Shown here: positions 33,880 to 42,224 of the stretch, in pieces
How positions within the stretch are numbered: position 1 is the first letter of the stretch
Layout of the letters: every line of letters starts with the position of its first letter
DNA from: an uncultured Cytophagales bacterium
GTDB lineage: Bacteria > Bacteroidota > Bacteroidia > Cytophagales > Thermoflexibacteraceae
Length of the DNA stretch: 64,000 bases
NCBI GenBank assembly: GCA_938039675.1
Contig: CALHUI010000003.1
Span: 124,001-188,000, forward strand
Reading direction: 5' to 3'
The notes under the pieces: model-generated
Databases searched by the model: none
What the model was told of the DNA's origin: nothing
The model's input: the letters and a program-made list of their open reading frames with translations, nothing else
Program-made: the position numbers and the translations under genes

Positions 33880-35448
33880 CTACTTAAATGCTGATTTTTT
33901 CTCATGCTCAATTCTGCCTTTATCTCTGCGTGGTAAAAGAGCCTCGGGGCAATTTTGAAAGGCAATGGGACGCAGAAAACGGCGCATGGCATCCGTACCG
34001 ACCGAACCGAAGCGCACATCGGTTGTAGCAGGGAAGGGTCCGCCGTGCTGCATTGCCGCCGACACTTCCACGCCCATAGGTACGCCGTTGAAAATCAGTC
34101 TGCCCGCTTTTTCCGTCATTGCAAACAAGCGGTTGTGGCGGGCTGCCAATTCCTGCTCTTCGCCGAAAATGGAACAGGTAAGTTGCCCCTCCGGATGCGA
34201 CAGGCATTGCCACATTTCGCTCTCGTTTTTACAAACAACAGCAATGCTGCACGGTCCGAAAATTTCATCAGCAAAAATCGGGTTATCCAAAAACTGTTTG
34301 CCACTGATTTTCAGCAGGGTAGGAATGCCGATGTTTTGGTCTTCCATGTGCGCTTTGCGGTCGGATACCGCCAGAATTTCCACGCCTGCCTGTTCCATTG
34401 CCCGCATACGGCGGTGGTTGTAGTTGGTGGCGATACCCTCGTTGAGCATCGTTTCAGCTGCTGTTTGCGCAATGCCTTGCGACAGGTGATGTAAAAAATT
34501 TTGAGCAGCTTCGCATTCGGGCATCAACAGCAAGCCGGGTTTGGTGCAAAACTGCCCCATGTTGTTGGTGATAGATTGCGTGAGTTGCACGGCGATGGCT
34601 TCGCCCCTATTTTGCAGGGCTTCGGGCAGCAGCAACACGGGGTTGAGGCTGCTCATTTCGGCAAAAAACGGAATCGGGTCTGCGCGTTCCTGTGCCAAGC
34701 GATAGAGTGCCATGCCGCCTGCCAATGACCCCGTAAATCCGCCTGCTTTGATGTAAGGATGTTGTACCAAACATCGCGCCGTGCCGAACCCATTGTCAAA
34801 CAACATGGAAAAGATGCCTTCGGGCATTTGAGTATCTTTGGCAGCCTTGACGATGGCTTCTGCTGTCAGTTCGCTGGTGCGCGGATGGGCGGGATGCGCC
34901 TTGACAATCACGGGGCAGCCCGCAGCCCACGCGGCGGCACTGTCCACCCCCGCTACGGAATAAGCCAGCGGAAAGTTCGCCGCCCCAAAAACCAGAACGG
35001 GACCAATCGGCACAAGCCTTTTGTACAAGGCAGGCTTCGGAACGGGTTGCCGCTGCGGTTGGGCGGCATCGGTGCGCTCCTCCTGCCAGCCGCCTTTTTC
35101 CAGCAAATCGGCAAAAGAGGTGAGTTGAAACTGCGTGCGCATGCGTTCGCTCATGATGCGGAACGGGGGCAATGCGGTTTCTGCCATGATTGCCTGCATG
35201 AGCGCATCGGCACACGCTTCTAACTCGGCGGCAACTGCCCGCAAAAAGGCAGCCCGCTGTCGGTCGCTGATGTGCCACATATCCTCAAAAGCACTTTTGG
35301 CAAGCTCAACGGCACAGCGGCACTCGCTTTCGGTGGCTTTGTAGAACGTAAAACCCGTCGGTTGGTTGGTACGCGGGTTGATGGATGGAAACGTTACGTT
35401 GCTTTGTCCGCTTCTGCCAAAACCCAAGAATTGTGCACCCTGCATCAT
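33880..35448 (-). CDS. Aldehyde dehydrogenase (NADP+), alpha-ketoglutaric semialdehyde dehydrogenase type
   Basis: A 522-residue aldehyde dehydrogenase resembling the 2,5-dioxopentanoate (alpha-ketoglutaric semialdehyde) dehydrogenase group, which finishes pentose, hydroxyproline or glucarate breakdown. It shows GPVLVFGAANFPLAYSVAGV, the general base Glu in FFAEMSSLNPVLL and the catalytic Cys in NNMGQFCTKPGLL. ATG at 35448 overlaps the stop of the epimerase gene (ATGA); this fixes the start over a longer reading frame to 35544. The partner genes of a sugar acid pathway are absent, so the in vivo aldehyde is uncertain. Confidence 0.88.
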   Translation of the reverse strand: MMQGAQFLGFGRSGQSNVTFPSINPRTNQPTGFTFYKATESECRCAVELAKSAFEDMWHISDRQRAAFLRAVAAELEACADALMQAIMAETALPPFRIMSERMRTQFQLTSFADLLEKGGWQEERTDAAQPQRQPVPKPALYKRLVPIGPVLVFGAANFPLAYSVAGVDSAAAWAAGCPVIVKAHPAHPRTSELTAEAIVKAAKDTQMPEGIFSMLFDNGFGTARCLVQHPYIKAGGFTGSLAGGMALYRLAQERADPIPFFAEMSSLNPVLLLPEALQNRGEAIAVQLTQSITNNMGQFCTKPGLLLMPECEAAQNFLHHLSQGIAQTAAETMLNEGIATNYNHRRMRAMEQAGVEILAVSDRKAHMEDQNIGIPTLLKISGKQFLDNPIFADEIFGPCSIAVVCKNESEMWQCLSHPEGQLTCSIFGEEQELAARHNRLFAMTEKAGRLIFNGVPMGVEVSAAMQHGGPFPATTDVRFGSVGTDAMRRFLRPIAFQNCPEALLPRRDKGRIEHEKKSAFK

Positions 35449-35858
35449 GCGTCTTGCGGTTTGATTTCCTGACAGAGTTCTACCAGCACGCCGCCCGTAG
35501 ATTTGGGATGCAAAAAGCAGATAAGTTTGTTGTCTGCGCCGCATTTGGGCGTTTCGTTGAGCAGTTGAAAACCTTCTGCCTGCAAGCGTTGCATTTCCGC
35601 ACGGATGTCCGCCACTTCAAAGGCGATGTGGTGCAGTCCTTCGCCCTTTTTCTCAATAAATTTGGCAATGGGGCTTTCGGGGCGCGTAGCTTCCAGCAAC
35701 TCTATCTTGGTTTCACCCATTTGGAAAAACGAGGTGTTTACCCCTTCACTGCCGACTTCTTCAATTTTGTAATGCGCTTTGCCAAACAGTTTGTGAAACA
35801 ATTCGTTCGCCTCTGAGAGTCCTTTAATAGCAATGCCAATGTGTTCTACTTTAATCAT
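35445..35858 (-). CDS. mce: Methylmalonyl-CoA epimerase
   Basis: A 137-residue vicinal-oxygen-chelate protein that interconverts (R)- and (S)-methylmalonyl-CoA in propionate metabolism. It has the metal ligands His in VEHIGIAIKGL, His in LHHIAFEV and Glu in VLVELCQEI, and the family stretch SPIAKFIEKKGEGLHH. The length is standard. It is translationally coupled to the aldehyde dehydrogenase gene by a 4-nt overlap. Confidence 0.93.
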   Translation of the reverse strand: MIKVEHIGIAIKGLSEANELFHKLFGKAHYKIEEVGSEGVNTSFFQMGETKIELLEATRPESPIAKFIEKKGEGLHHIAFEVADIRAEMQRLQAEGFQLLNETPKCGADNKLICFLHPKSTGGVLVELCQEIKPQDA

Positions 35859-35867
35859 GCGATTGTT

Positions 35868-36392
35868 TTACAGTTCGGTAAAAGTGATATGAAACTGCCC
35901 GTTGCTGATGCGCAAGCGGTCGTTAGGATTGGTTATATTGACGGCAGTAGCCGAAAATCTGCCTTTGACGATATTCCCCAAAACTTCGGTGATAACAAGT
36001 TGCAAATCGCTCGGGGCGGTGGCGGTAAAATTACGCGTATTGCCCAAAAAAAGCGTGAGCGAAACATTGCGCTCTACGCGAAACGGCGGGCGAATGCCGC
36101 GCAGGTCAAAGCCCGTAAACCGCAGTTGCACCGAACGGCGGTCGGCAAATGACAGTTGGCGGTATAGACTCAAAAAGCCCACGGGCATGGGCAGGTAGCC
36201 GTTAGCATCTGCATCGGGGATGCCGCCCGCATTGCTGAAAACTAATATGCTTTTGTCCGTTGTCAGTCGAATTTGCCCTTCGGGAATATCTACGGGCGCG
36301 TCCCAATCCTCGCCTGCGGGCGCAAGGCTGCAACCTGCAAGCAACAAGGAAAACAATAGCCCTATCACAATATTTCGGATGAATTCGCACAT
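35868..36392 (-). CDS. Hypothetical lipoprotein
   Basis: A 174-residue protein with a lipoprotein signal peptide (FSLLLAGCS, lipidated Cys about residue 20), so it should be anchored in the inner or outer membrane. ATG at 36392 places the signal at the N-terminus; a longer frame from 36482 would bury it. The mature part shows beta-strand character (QLSFADRRSVQLRFTGFD, ISNGQFHITFTEL). No family recognised. It lies 9 bp before the epimerase gene's far side (upstream in the operon). Confidence 0.75.
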   Translation of the reverse strand: MCEFIRNIVIGLLFSLLLAGCSLAPAGEDWDAPVDIPEGQIRLTTDKSILVFSNAGGIPDADANGYLPMPVGFLSLYRQLSFADRRSVQLRFTGFDLRGIRPPFRVERNVSLTLFLGNTRNFTATAPSDLQLVITEVLGNIVKGRFSATAVNITNPNDRLRISNGQFHITFTEL

Positions 36393-36505
36393 TATTCCGA
36401 TGAAATTCCGTAAATTATTTTGCAAATTACCGATTATAAACAGTAAGGATACTTCATATCGTATCCGTGTAAAAATTTCCAATCAGCAACCTAATCGCTT
36501 CCGTC

Positions 36506-36709
36506 ATGGCAAAGAAAATTAATAAAAAACCAATAGACGAACAAACCAAGCCCAAAGTGAACAAGGGATTAGAAGGCTTTGAAGTAAGTATCAATTCGTT
36601 TGGCGAAATTGTTTCAACTAAAAGCATTGACGAAATCAACGCTTTTTTGGATGAACACCTGCCCGACCGCAAAATCCCCAAAAAAGGTGAAGAACCCGAG
36701 CAGCACTAA
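36506..36709 (+). CDS. Small conserved-looking hypothetical protein
   Basis: A 67-residue basic/acidic protein: lysine-rich start MAKKINKKPIDEQ, then LEGFEVSINSFGEIVSTKSI and INAFLDEHLPDRK. The pattern (ordered centre, charged ends) and good codon use suggest a real gene. It is transcribed with the DUF697/SHOCT gene 67 bp downstream. Function unknown. Confidence 0.65.
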   Translation: MAKKINKKPIDEQTKPKVNKGLEGFEVSINSFGEIVSTKSIDEINAFLDEHLPDRKIPKKGEEPEQH

Positions 36710-36776
36710 CTTTATTATCCGGCATCCGTTCAATGCAATAGAGTTCCTGACATTGCATTCAAACACTTACGAAAAA

Positions 36777-37445
36777 ATGATAGACTATTTTTTAAACAAA
36801 ATCAAGGAAACCATGGGCAGCCGCCAAGAGAAATCCGAAGCAGTAATCAAAGGCAGTGTGATGTGGTCAATGGGTGCCGGCTTAATACCTATTCCGGTGG
36901 CAGACATGGTAGCGGTTACGGCTATCCAGATGGATATGTTGAAACAATTGTGCGTAATCTACGAGATTAACTTTTCCGAGTCGCAGTTTAAAGCATTGTT
37001 GGCAACTTTGACAGGCAGCGCACTTTCACGCATGGGTGCGGAAGCCATCAAGATTATTCCCGGCTTGGGCAGTGTGATTGGCGGGGTCAGCATGGCAGCC
37101 ATTTCGGGTGCAACGACTTACGCCGTGGGGCAGGTATTTATGACACACTTTGAAAACGGCGGCAATATGCAAAACTTTGATGCCGAGTCGTTTAAAGAAT
37201 TCTACAAGAAGCAATTTGAGCGTGGTAAAGCCTTTGTGGAAGAGCTGCGCAAAGAAAAGACAACAGCAGAAGCCAGTAAAGCCAAAGGCAGCGAGCAGCC
37301 GCCCAAATCGGCAGGGGGCAGCGGCAGTCCAAACGCTAACGATGCACTCGCCAAACTGCGCGAACTGTCAGAGTTGTTAGACAAAGGACTGATTACGCCT
37401 GAAGAGTTCAAATTGCTCAAAGAAAACCTACTTAAAAGTATTTAA
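36777..37445 (+). CDS. DUF697-like protein with C-terminal SHOCT domain
   Basis: A 222-residue protein. ATG at 36777 starts MIDYFLNKIKE; then a conserved hydrophobic region (GSVMWSMGAGLIPIPVADMV, IIPGLGSVIGGVSMAAISGA) of the DUF697/YcjF type, predicted to be membrane-inserted, a charged linker, a Ser/Gly-rich spacer and a SHOCT motif (LRELSELLDKGLITPEEFKL, about residues 190-220). SHOCT domains act as short oligomerisation modules at the ends of proteins. Role unknown. Confidence 0.8.
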   Translation: MIDYFLNKIKETMGSRQEKSEAVIKGSVMWSMGAGLIPIPVADMVAVTAIQMDMLKQLCVIYEINFSESQFKALLATLTGSALSRMGAEAIKIIPGLGSVIGGVSMAAISGATTYAVGQVFMTHFENGGNMQNFDAESFKEFYKKQFERGKAFVEELRKEKTTAEASKAKGSEQPPKSAGGSGSPNANDALAKLRELSELLDKGLITPEEFKLLKENLLKSI

Positions 37446-37456
37446 CATAAATTAAT

Positions 37457-37488
37457 ATTGCTAAACCCGCATTTTTTGTATAATTTTG
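37457..37488 (+). promoter_or_regulatory. Bacteroidota-type promoter with no gene behind it
   Basis: ATTG (37457-37460), a 20-nt spacer and TAATTTTG (37481-37488) match the TTTG/TAnnTTTG form with one base difference. The site starts right after the DUF697 gene stop and points into a non-coding gap that ends in a hairpin with a T tract. Confidence 0.6.
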
Positions 37489-37494
37489 AGAACT

Positions 37495-37638
37495 ACATGA
37501 GTACTTAACGTTTCTGTGTCATTTCAGGCAAGAGGTTTAGGACTGTAAATGGTAGGATGTTCAATTTCTTTTTTCAAATCAATAGGGTTAAGTTGTAAGT
37601 TTGGAAAAACCTCGTCTGCTTTCAGACGGGGTTTTTTG
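37495..37638 (+). ncRNA. Candidate small RNA between promoter and terminator
   Basis: About 140 nt lie between the promoter at 37457-37488 and a terminator at 37605-37638, with no credible reading frame. The start is estimated as 6-8 nt after the -7 element. The sequence does not match any RNA family I know (it is not tmRNA, RNase P or SRP RNA). The alternative is that the hairpin is only the shared terminator of the two convergent genes. Confidence 0.3.
37605..37638 (+). terminator. Bidirectional rho-independent terminator
   Basis: The stem AAAACCTCGTCTG / CAGACGGGGTTTT with a 4-nt loop is followed by a T tract on the plus strand and by GGTTTTT on the minus strand. It can serve the plus-strand gene or RNA on the left and the minus-strand cytidylyltransferase on the right. 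Confidence 0.85.
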
Positions 37639-37682
37639 CTGGTTTGCCGTTTTCGGCAATTCAGTAGAGGGTCGCATTTGAA

Positions 37683-38357
37683 TTATCCGCCATATACTGC
37701 CCTATGTACCATTTCAGCTACGGTAAAATCTATCTCCTCGTCAATATCAAGGGCTTCATGCTTAGGAATTTCAAGCAAATAAGGGCGATTGCCGATTCGG
37801 TTGTGCCTTTCTATCAAAATTTTTTTATCAAACAGATAGAGGCATGAATTTTCTTCGTAAACGGGTGGTAAATCTTGTGTGCGCAGCAATATATTGGGGT
37901 TATGATTGATGGCACGGGCTAACTCGTCCCACAAGCGGGTTTGCAGGCGCGTTACCGAAAACAGCGAATCATAAATCGGGTATTGTTTGAGAAACAAATC
38001 CACTGCCTTTTGAATGGTTGCCGCACTCAGCAATGGGTTGGTGCTGTGAGTTTGCAGGTAAAAATCGGCTTGTACCTGATTGATAACGTTGAGCAGCACG
38101 TCGTTCATTGGGATAGAACCGTCGCGCAGGTGCTCGGGGCGTTCCAGCAGAATTACTTGTGGAAAGTGCTTCCGCGCATAGTCCATCACTGTCGGGCTGT
38201 CGGTATCAATCACTACTTGGGTGATAGCCGGCACTTTCAGCAAACTTTCCGTTACGTAGTGAAACAGCGGCTTGCCGTTGAATGAGCGGTAGTTTTTTCC
38301 GGGAACGCGCTCACTGTTGTGGCGCATGGGTACAATGGCTGCAATGGTGCGATTCAT
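37683..38357 (-). CDS. Acylneuraminate cytidylyltransferase family protein
   Basis: A 224-residue nucleotidyltransferase that would activate a sugar acid such as a nonulosonate as CMP-sugar. The nucleotide loop is IVPMRHNSERVPGKNYRSF (usually PARxGSKxxxxKN), followed by VVIDTDSPTVMDYA, YLQTHSTNPLL and EALDIDEEIDFTVAE. The H-N-S variation suggests a subgroup rather than a standard NeuA. The gene overlaps the upstream PorW/SprE-like gene start region by 4 nt (38354-38357), so they are cotranslated. Confidence 0.85.
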   Translation of the reverse strand: MNRTIAAIVPMRHNSERVPGKNYRSFNGKPLFHYVTESLLKVPAITQVVIDTDSPTVMDYARKHFPQVILLERPEHLRDGSIPMNDVLLNVINQVQADFYLQTHSTNPLLSAATIQKAVDLFLKQYPIYDSLFSVTRLQTRLWDELARAINHNPNILLRTQDLPPVYEENSCLYLFDKKILIERHNRIGNRPYLLEIPKHEALDIDEEIDFTVAEMVHRAVYGG

Positions 38358-40561
38358 GGTTTTTTGCGTTCTTCTATTTTTTGTAATACTGCTTTTGCCA
38401 TTTCTACAAGTTCGGGGCGACGAGAGGCAGTAATAAAGTTTTTCAGGTCGTTTTCTGCCTGCATCGAAGCAGGCTCTAATGCCAAACGGGATAAAATTTT
38501 CAGCATTGAGATTTGTTCGCTAAGCGGATTGCCGGGATAGCGCACCTCCATTTGATGGAATTGGTCAAGCGCCTGCGCATATTGTCCGCTGCGATACAAT
38601 TCATAGGCTTCAGCATATGCCTTTACAACCGCTGCATCCGCCACTGCTTGAAACGAATCGGCACCTGTTGCTGCTGCGTTCTTATCACCTGAAGCCTTAT
38701 TCAGCAACTGCGCATAGGATGATTCGGGGTATTTTTCCAGCAGTTGGCTTTTGTAAGTATCGGGCTGACAGTCTTTTTGTTCGCTGCACAGGCGGATGAT
38801 GGTGTACAGTGCTTCGGGCACTTTCGGATGGTCGGGAGCTAATTGTACAAATCGTTCCAAATTTGCACGGGCTTTCTGCGGTTCTTTCAGCACCTGAAAG
38901 TATATTTTACTTGTTTGATAGAGTGCCTCTGCCAATACCAAACGGACTTGTTTTGCTTCTGCCTCGTCGGCAGGAATTTCAGCCAATCGTTTGTCCATCG
39001 GCTTTATTGCTGCATAACGGTCTGCCTCCTGTGGCTGGTTTTCCTTGCCTTTCTCTGCCGTGTTGGCTGTCGTTGGCCGCATGATTTCGTCGGATTGCGA
39101 ATCGCGTACTTTGTCGGACAGCCGCCAGTTATCTGCCAGCGGGATATTACCCCATGTGCGGGCAAAAGCCGTTCTGCCGTTGGCAACGGTTTGTGCATTG
39201 TAGAAATACCAAGTATTATTGTTGCCCGATGCACCGGGCAAATTATTGGAAGGCACGGCAGGTACTCCCGAACGGCTTGCGTCTTGCTGAGCGGTTTTGA
39301 GTTGTCGGTCTATCGCAGCTTTTTCGTCTGCAATTTCCTTTTCAAGTGCTTTTTTGCGTTCGGCATCGCTCATCGCATAAAGTCGTAGCAGGCGTTCGGC
39401 ACTTGCTACTTTGGCCTGTTCTTCGGCAAATTGGCCTAAAATTTCGGCCTGTCGCTTTACTGCGTTGTAGTCGGGCGAAGAGGTCGGTAGCACTTGGGAG
39501 GCGCTGTCATAGTACAAAGCCGCATTTGCATAATCCTGCAAACGTTCGTAGTAAATTTTGCCTATTTGCAGGTAAGTTGTGGCTTTTTGTTGTGGTTTGG
39601 CCGTAACGGCTAACGACTTTCGGTAAGCCTCCAATCCTTGTTGAAATTGGCCGCGTTTTACCTCAAAACTCCCTATTTCAAACAAAATGCGGTCTTTGTA
39701 CTCAGCATTTTTAGGGTCTTTTAACAGCAATTGTAAGGTTTTATCTGCTTTGGCAACCGCAACTTTATCTGCAAAATTAATCGCACTTGCCGTGTTGAGT
39801 TGGGAAAGAAACAGCATTTCAAAAGGAGGGTTGCTGTGCGTCAGTTGGCTGTAATATTGGTAGGCCTTTTCAGACTTACCCAATCGCTGACTAATTTGGG
39901 CAATCATAAAAAGCGCTTTGATGCGCATTTCTTTGTTGGTAATAAAGGGCAGTGCTTTTTCAAGATAAGCCGAGGTTCTTGGCAAATCCTGCTCCAACCG
40001 ATAATAATGTGCCATGTTCAGATAAAAGTCGCGGGCATTGTCATTATTAATCGGATTATCGTCTTTGCTCAGATATTCAGCCGCATATAGGGCATCCTTG
40101 CTGTTGTTTTGTTCAATAAAAAGCCTTTGCAACCATATCAGCGCCGTATGTCGTGCATTGGGGTCAGGGCTGTTCGTATTGACGTACTTAAAGGTAGTGG
40201 CGGCATTCCGGAAATCGCCCATGTAGAGCCGTGCTTTGCCAATTAGCAGATAGCAATCGTCCACCCATTTGCTGCGCTCATGAAATTTGATGGGTAAAGA
40301 AGCCTTTTCAATGACATATTCCAGACCTGTCTTTTGCGAAGCACCCGAAGCAGAATCAATCCGAGGAAATACCATCAGTATATCGCCGTAGTCATTAGGA
40401 GCGGCAGCCAATAAAGCTGCTTCTACTTCCAGCATCTTTTCTTTGGCAAGAAAATAGGCATTGAATCGGGCGGTCGTATCATGATATACCTGACAGGCAT
40501 TGAGCATGATTAAACCCGTGCCCGATAGCAACCACCGATAAAAATAAAGAGGTATGCGCAT
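38354..40561 (-). CDS. TPR lipoprotein, PorW/SprE-like T9SS/gliding component
   Basis: A 735-residue protein with a lipoprotein signal (GLIMLNACQ) and many TPR-like helices (LIGKARLYMGDFRNAATTFK, DFYLNMAHYYRLEQDLPRTS, QIGKIYYERLQDYANAALYY, and a further block near 560-660). A helical K/E-rich region and a Ser/Asn-rich stretch (about 395-460) separate two TPR groups. The opening NAYFLAKEKMLEVEAALL and DYGDILMVFP, length and lipobox agree with PorW/SprE, which acts with PorE and the T9SS ring. The assignment is by recognition of layout, not by a decisive motif. Confidence 0.7.
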   Translation of the reverse strand: MRIPLYFYRWLLSGTGLIMLNACQVYHDTTARFNAYFLAKEKMLEVEAALLAAAPNDYGDILMVFPRIDSASGASQKTGLEYVIEKASLPIKFHERSKWVDDCYLLIGKARLYMGDFRNAATTFKYVNTNSPDPNARHTALIWLQRLFIEQNNSKDALYAAEYLSKDDNPINNDNARDFYLNMAHYYRLEQDLPRTSAYLEKALPFITNKEMRIKALFMIAQISQRLGKSEKAYQYYSQLTHSNPPFEMLFLSQLNTASAINFADKVAVAKADKTLQLLLKDPKNAEYKDRILFEIGSFEVKRGQFQQGLEAYRKSLAVTAKPQQKATTYLQIGKIYYERLQDYANAALYYDSASQVLPTSSPDYNAVKRQAEILGQFAEEQAKVASAERLLRLYAMSDAERKKALEKEIADEKAAIDRQLKTAQQDASRSGVPAVPSNNLPGASGNNNTWYFYNAQTVANGRTAFARTWGNIPLADNWRLSDKVRDSQSDEIMRPTTANTAEKGKENQPQEADRYAAIKPMDKRLAEIPADEAEAKQVRLVLAEALYQTSKIYFQVLKEPQKARANLERFVQLAPDHPKVPEALYTIIRLCSEQKDCQPDTYKSQLLEKYPESSYAQLLNKASGDKNAAATGADSFQAVADAAVVKAYAEAYELYRSGQYAQALDQFHQMEVRYPGNPLSEQISMLKILSRLALEPASMQAENDLKNFITASRRPELVEMAKAVLQKIEERKKP

Positions 40562-40657
40562 GAAAATTAACTCATGATGAAGAAAGGATTACAGCGATGT
40601 TCCGATAGTGGCAAGGGATGTTGCTTGCAAATATAACAAAAAGCGTGGCATAAGAAA

Positions 40658-40689
40658 TTAGCTCAAAACCAAAATAGTCCTTACTTTTG
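40658..40689 (+). promoter_or_regulatory. Probable promoter of the M23 peptidase-bactofilin-ATP synthase run
   Basis: TTAG (40658-40661), a 20-nt spacer and TACTTTTG (40682-40689) lie 21 nt before the TTG start at 40710. The -33 box has one mismatch. The region 40562-40709 separates two divergent genes. Confidence 0.6.
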
Positions 40690-40709
40690 CTGTAAAATTT
40701 TGGCGATTT

Positions 40710-41567
40710 TTGGAAAAAAAGACTATTTATGACTGGTTATCGCATCGTTTGTGGCTGATTATCCGCGATGCAGAAACGCTGGCACCGCGCTTCAGCACGC
40801 AAATAACAGGAGCAAGCGTAGTGGTTGGGCTTGCCGGCTTGCTCGTCTTGTGTTTTTTTGCCAGCTGGATGTTTTATCAGTTAATTGGTTACTTCCAAAG
40901 CGGCATGCAAAACGAAAACGATATTAAGCGGCAAATAGTGAGTCTAGCGATGAGCATAGACTCGCTATCGGAGGCCTTAGAAGCGCGCGACCGCTATATC
41001 AACGATTTAAAACTTGTCATGCAGGGCGAAACACCTTACAATAATGTTCGGAAGAAGATTGGAAATGCCGATGTAGTGAAGGTCAATCCTGAGGAAGTTG
41101 CTAAAATTAACCCAATAGATTCATCTTTTCGCACCATATTTGAAATGGAGGCTTCCGCTACTCGTCCCGTTCGCAATGCAGCCAATGCCCAACTGAAAAG
41201 TTTTGTGTTTTTTACGCCGTTGAAAGGAGTTTTGTTAGGCAAATTTGAACCGTATCGACAGCATTACGGCGTGGACATTGTTGCACGCAAAAATGAACCT
41301 ATTAAAGCAGTTGCCGACGGTACTGTAATCATTTCCTCATGGACACAGGATTCGGGCTATACCATTGGTATCCAACACAAAAATCAACTGATTTCTTTCT
41401 ATAAGCACAATTCGGTGTTGTTGCGCAAAACAGGAGAAACCGTTCGTGCAGGAGACATCATAGCCATTATCGGCAACTCCGGCGAGCTAACTGACGGGCC
41501 GCATCTGCATTTTGAACTATGGTATAACGGAAGTCCTGTAAATCCTGAACAATACATTTCTTTTTAA
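40710..41567 (+). CDS. M23 family metallopeptidase (LytM-type)
   Basis: A 285-residue inner-membrane-anchored peptidoglycan endopeptidase. A single TM segment (about 32-58), then a coiled region (about 65-105) and a LytM domain from about 165 with the zinc ligands in QHYGVDI (HxxxD) and PHLHFE (HxH), so it looks catalytically complete. The start is a TTG at 40710; no in-frame ATG precedes the TM segment. Just downstream comes a bactofilin gene; LytM-bactofilin pairs shape the cell in several bacteria. Confidence 0.9.
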   Translation: MEKKTIYDWLSHRLWLIIRDAETLAPRFSTQITGASVVVGLAGLLVLCFFASWMFYQLIGYFQSGMQNENDIKRQIVSLAMSIDSLSEALEARDRYINDLKLVMQGETPYNNVRKKIGNADVVKVNPEEVAKINPIDSSFRTIFEMEASATRPVRNAANAQLKSFVFFTPLKGVLLGKFEPYRQHYGVDIVARKNEPIKAVADGTVIISSWTQDSGYTIGIQHKNQLISFYKHNSVLLRKTGETVRAGDIIAIIGNSGELTDGPHLHFELWYNGSPVNPEQYISF

Positions 41568-41597
41568 CTAACTTGCTCAGCAAACAACTCACAAACT

Positions 41598-42026
41598 ATG
41601 GCCATATTCAATTCATCTAAAGAAGAGCGTAAAGTACAGGAAAACATCAGTACTATTGCTAATATTATCGGTAAAGGAACGCAAATCACAGGTGATATAG
41701 ACACTCCCGGCAATATCAGAATAGATGGTTCGGTGAAAGGCAATATCAGGTGTAAGCAAAAACTCGCCATGGGGCAAGGCTCATTGCTGGAAGGCAATAT
41801 TTACGCACAGAATGCCGAGATAGAGGGCGAAGTAAGAGGCACTATTGAAATAAGCGAAGTGCTGATTTTGAAAGCTACAGCCGTAGTAACCGGTGAAATA
41901 TATACTGCCAAGCTTGTTGTAGAAAACGGTGCCAAACTCAACGGCACCTGCAAAATGGGCGAAAGCATCAAATCCATCAAAACAGAAGATGCAGCCGGTA
42001 AACAAACCCCAAAAACATATCAATAA
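41598..42026 (+). CDS. Bactofilin family polymer-forming protein
   Basis: A 142-residue protein with a beta-helical core (about 15-120): GKGTQITGDIDTPGNIRIDG, VKGNIRCKQKLAMGQGS, EGEVRGTIEISEVLILK and VVTGEIYTAKLVVENGAKL. Bactofilins polymerise without nucleotides, bind the inner membrane and localise cell-wall enzymes such as the M23 peptidase encoded 31 bp upstream. Its end overlaps the next gene by 38 bp, tying the shape genes to the ATP synthase operon. Confidence 0.92.
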   Translation: MAIFNSSKEERKVQENISTIANIIGKGTQITGDIDTPGNIRIDGSVKGNIRCKQKLAMGQGSLLEGNIYAQNAEIEGEVRGTIEISEVLILKATAVVTGEIYTAKLVVENGAKLNGTCKMGESIKSIKTEDAAGKQTPKTYQ

Positions 42027-42213
42027 CTACCTGAAATATTCGGGAATGGCTTTTGAGCTGGCAGGGGCACTGCTGTTGGGATATTGGGCAGGTCGTTGGG
42101 CAGACAGCTATTTGGCTCTGCCCAAATCACTTGGAACGATGGCATGTATGATGCTCTTTTTGTTTGCCGCACTTTTTCATATCCTGCGCAGCTTGATGAA
42201 GAACAATTCTTAA
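41989..42213 (+). CDS. AtpZ/AtpI family F0F1-ATPase-associated protein
   Basis: A 74-residue membrane protein with two TM helices (FELAGALLLGYWAGRWADSY and the MACMMLFLFAALFHIL region) separated by a short loop. The AG(x)GYxxGRWxD pattern is typical for AtpZ/AtpI-type proteins, which assist assembly of the ATP synthase c-ring or Mg/Ca uptake. ATG at 41989 lies within the bactofilin gene (38-bp overlap); an earlier in-frame start at 41929 would add a polar head without support. Confidence 0.82.
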   Translation: MQPVNKPQKHINNYLKYSGMAFELAGALLLGYWAGRWADSYLALPKSLGTMACMMLFLFAALFHILRSLMKNNS

Positions 42214-42224
42214 AATAAAAATGC

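Noticed and set aside
33690-34019. A 109-codon minus-strand frame between hisC and the aldehyde dehydrogenase
   Set aside because: It spans the repeat-rich gap and the antisense of the dehydrogenase tail.
35444-35544. Longer N-terminus for the aldehyde dehydrogenase
   Set aside because: The extension lies inside the epimerase gene; the ATG in the ATGA overlap gives a normal length.
37549-37782. A 77-codon plus-strand frame crossing the terminator near 37.6 kb
   Set aside because: It reads through the hairpin and into the end of the opposite gene; there is no ribosome-binding site or conserved pattern.
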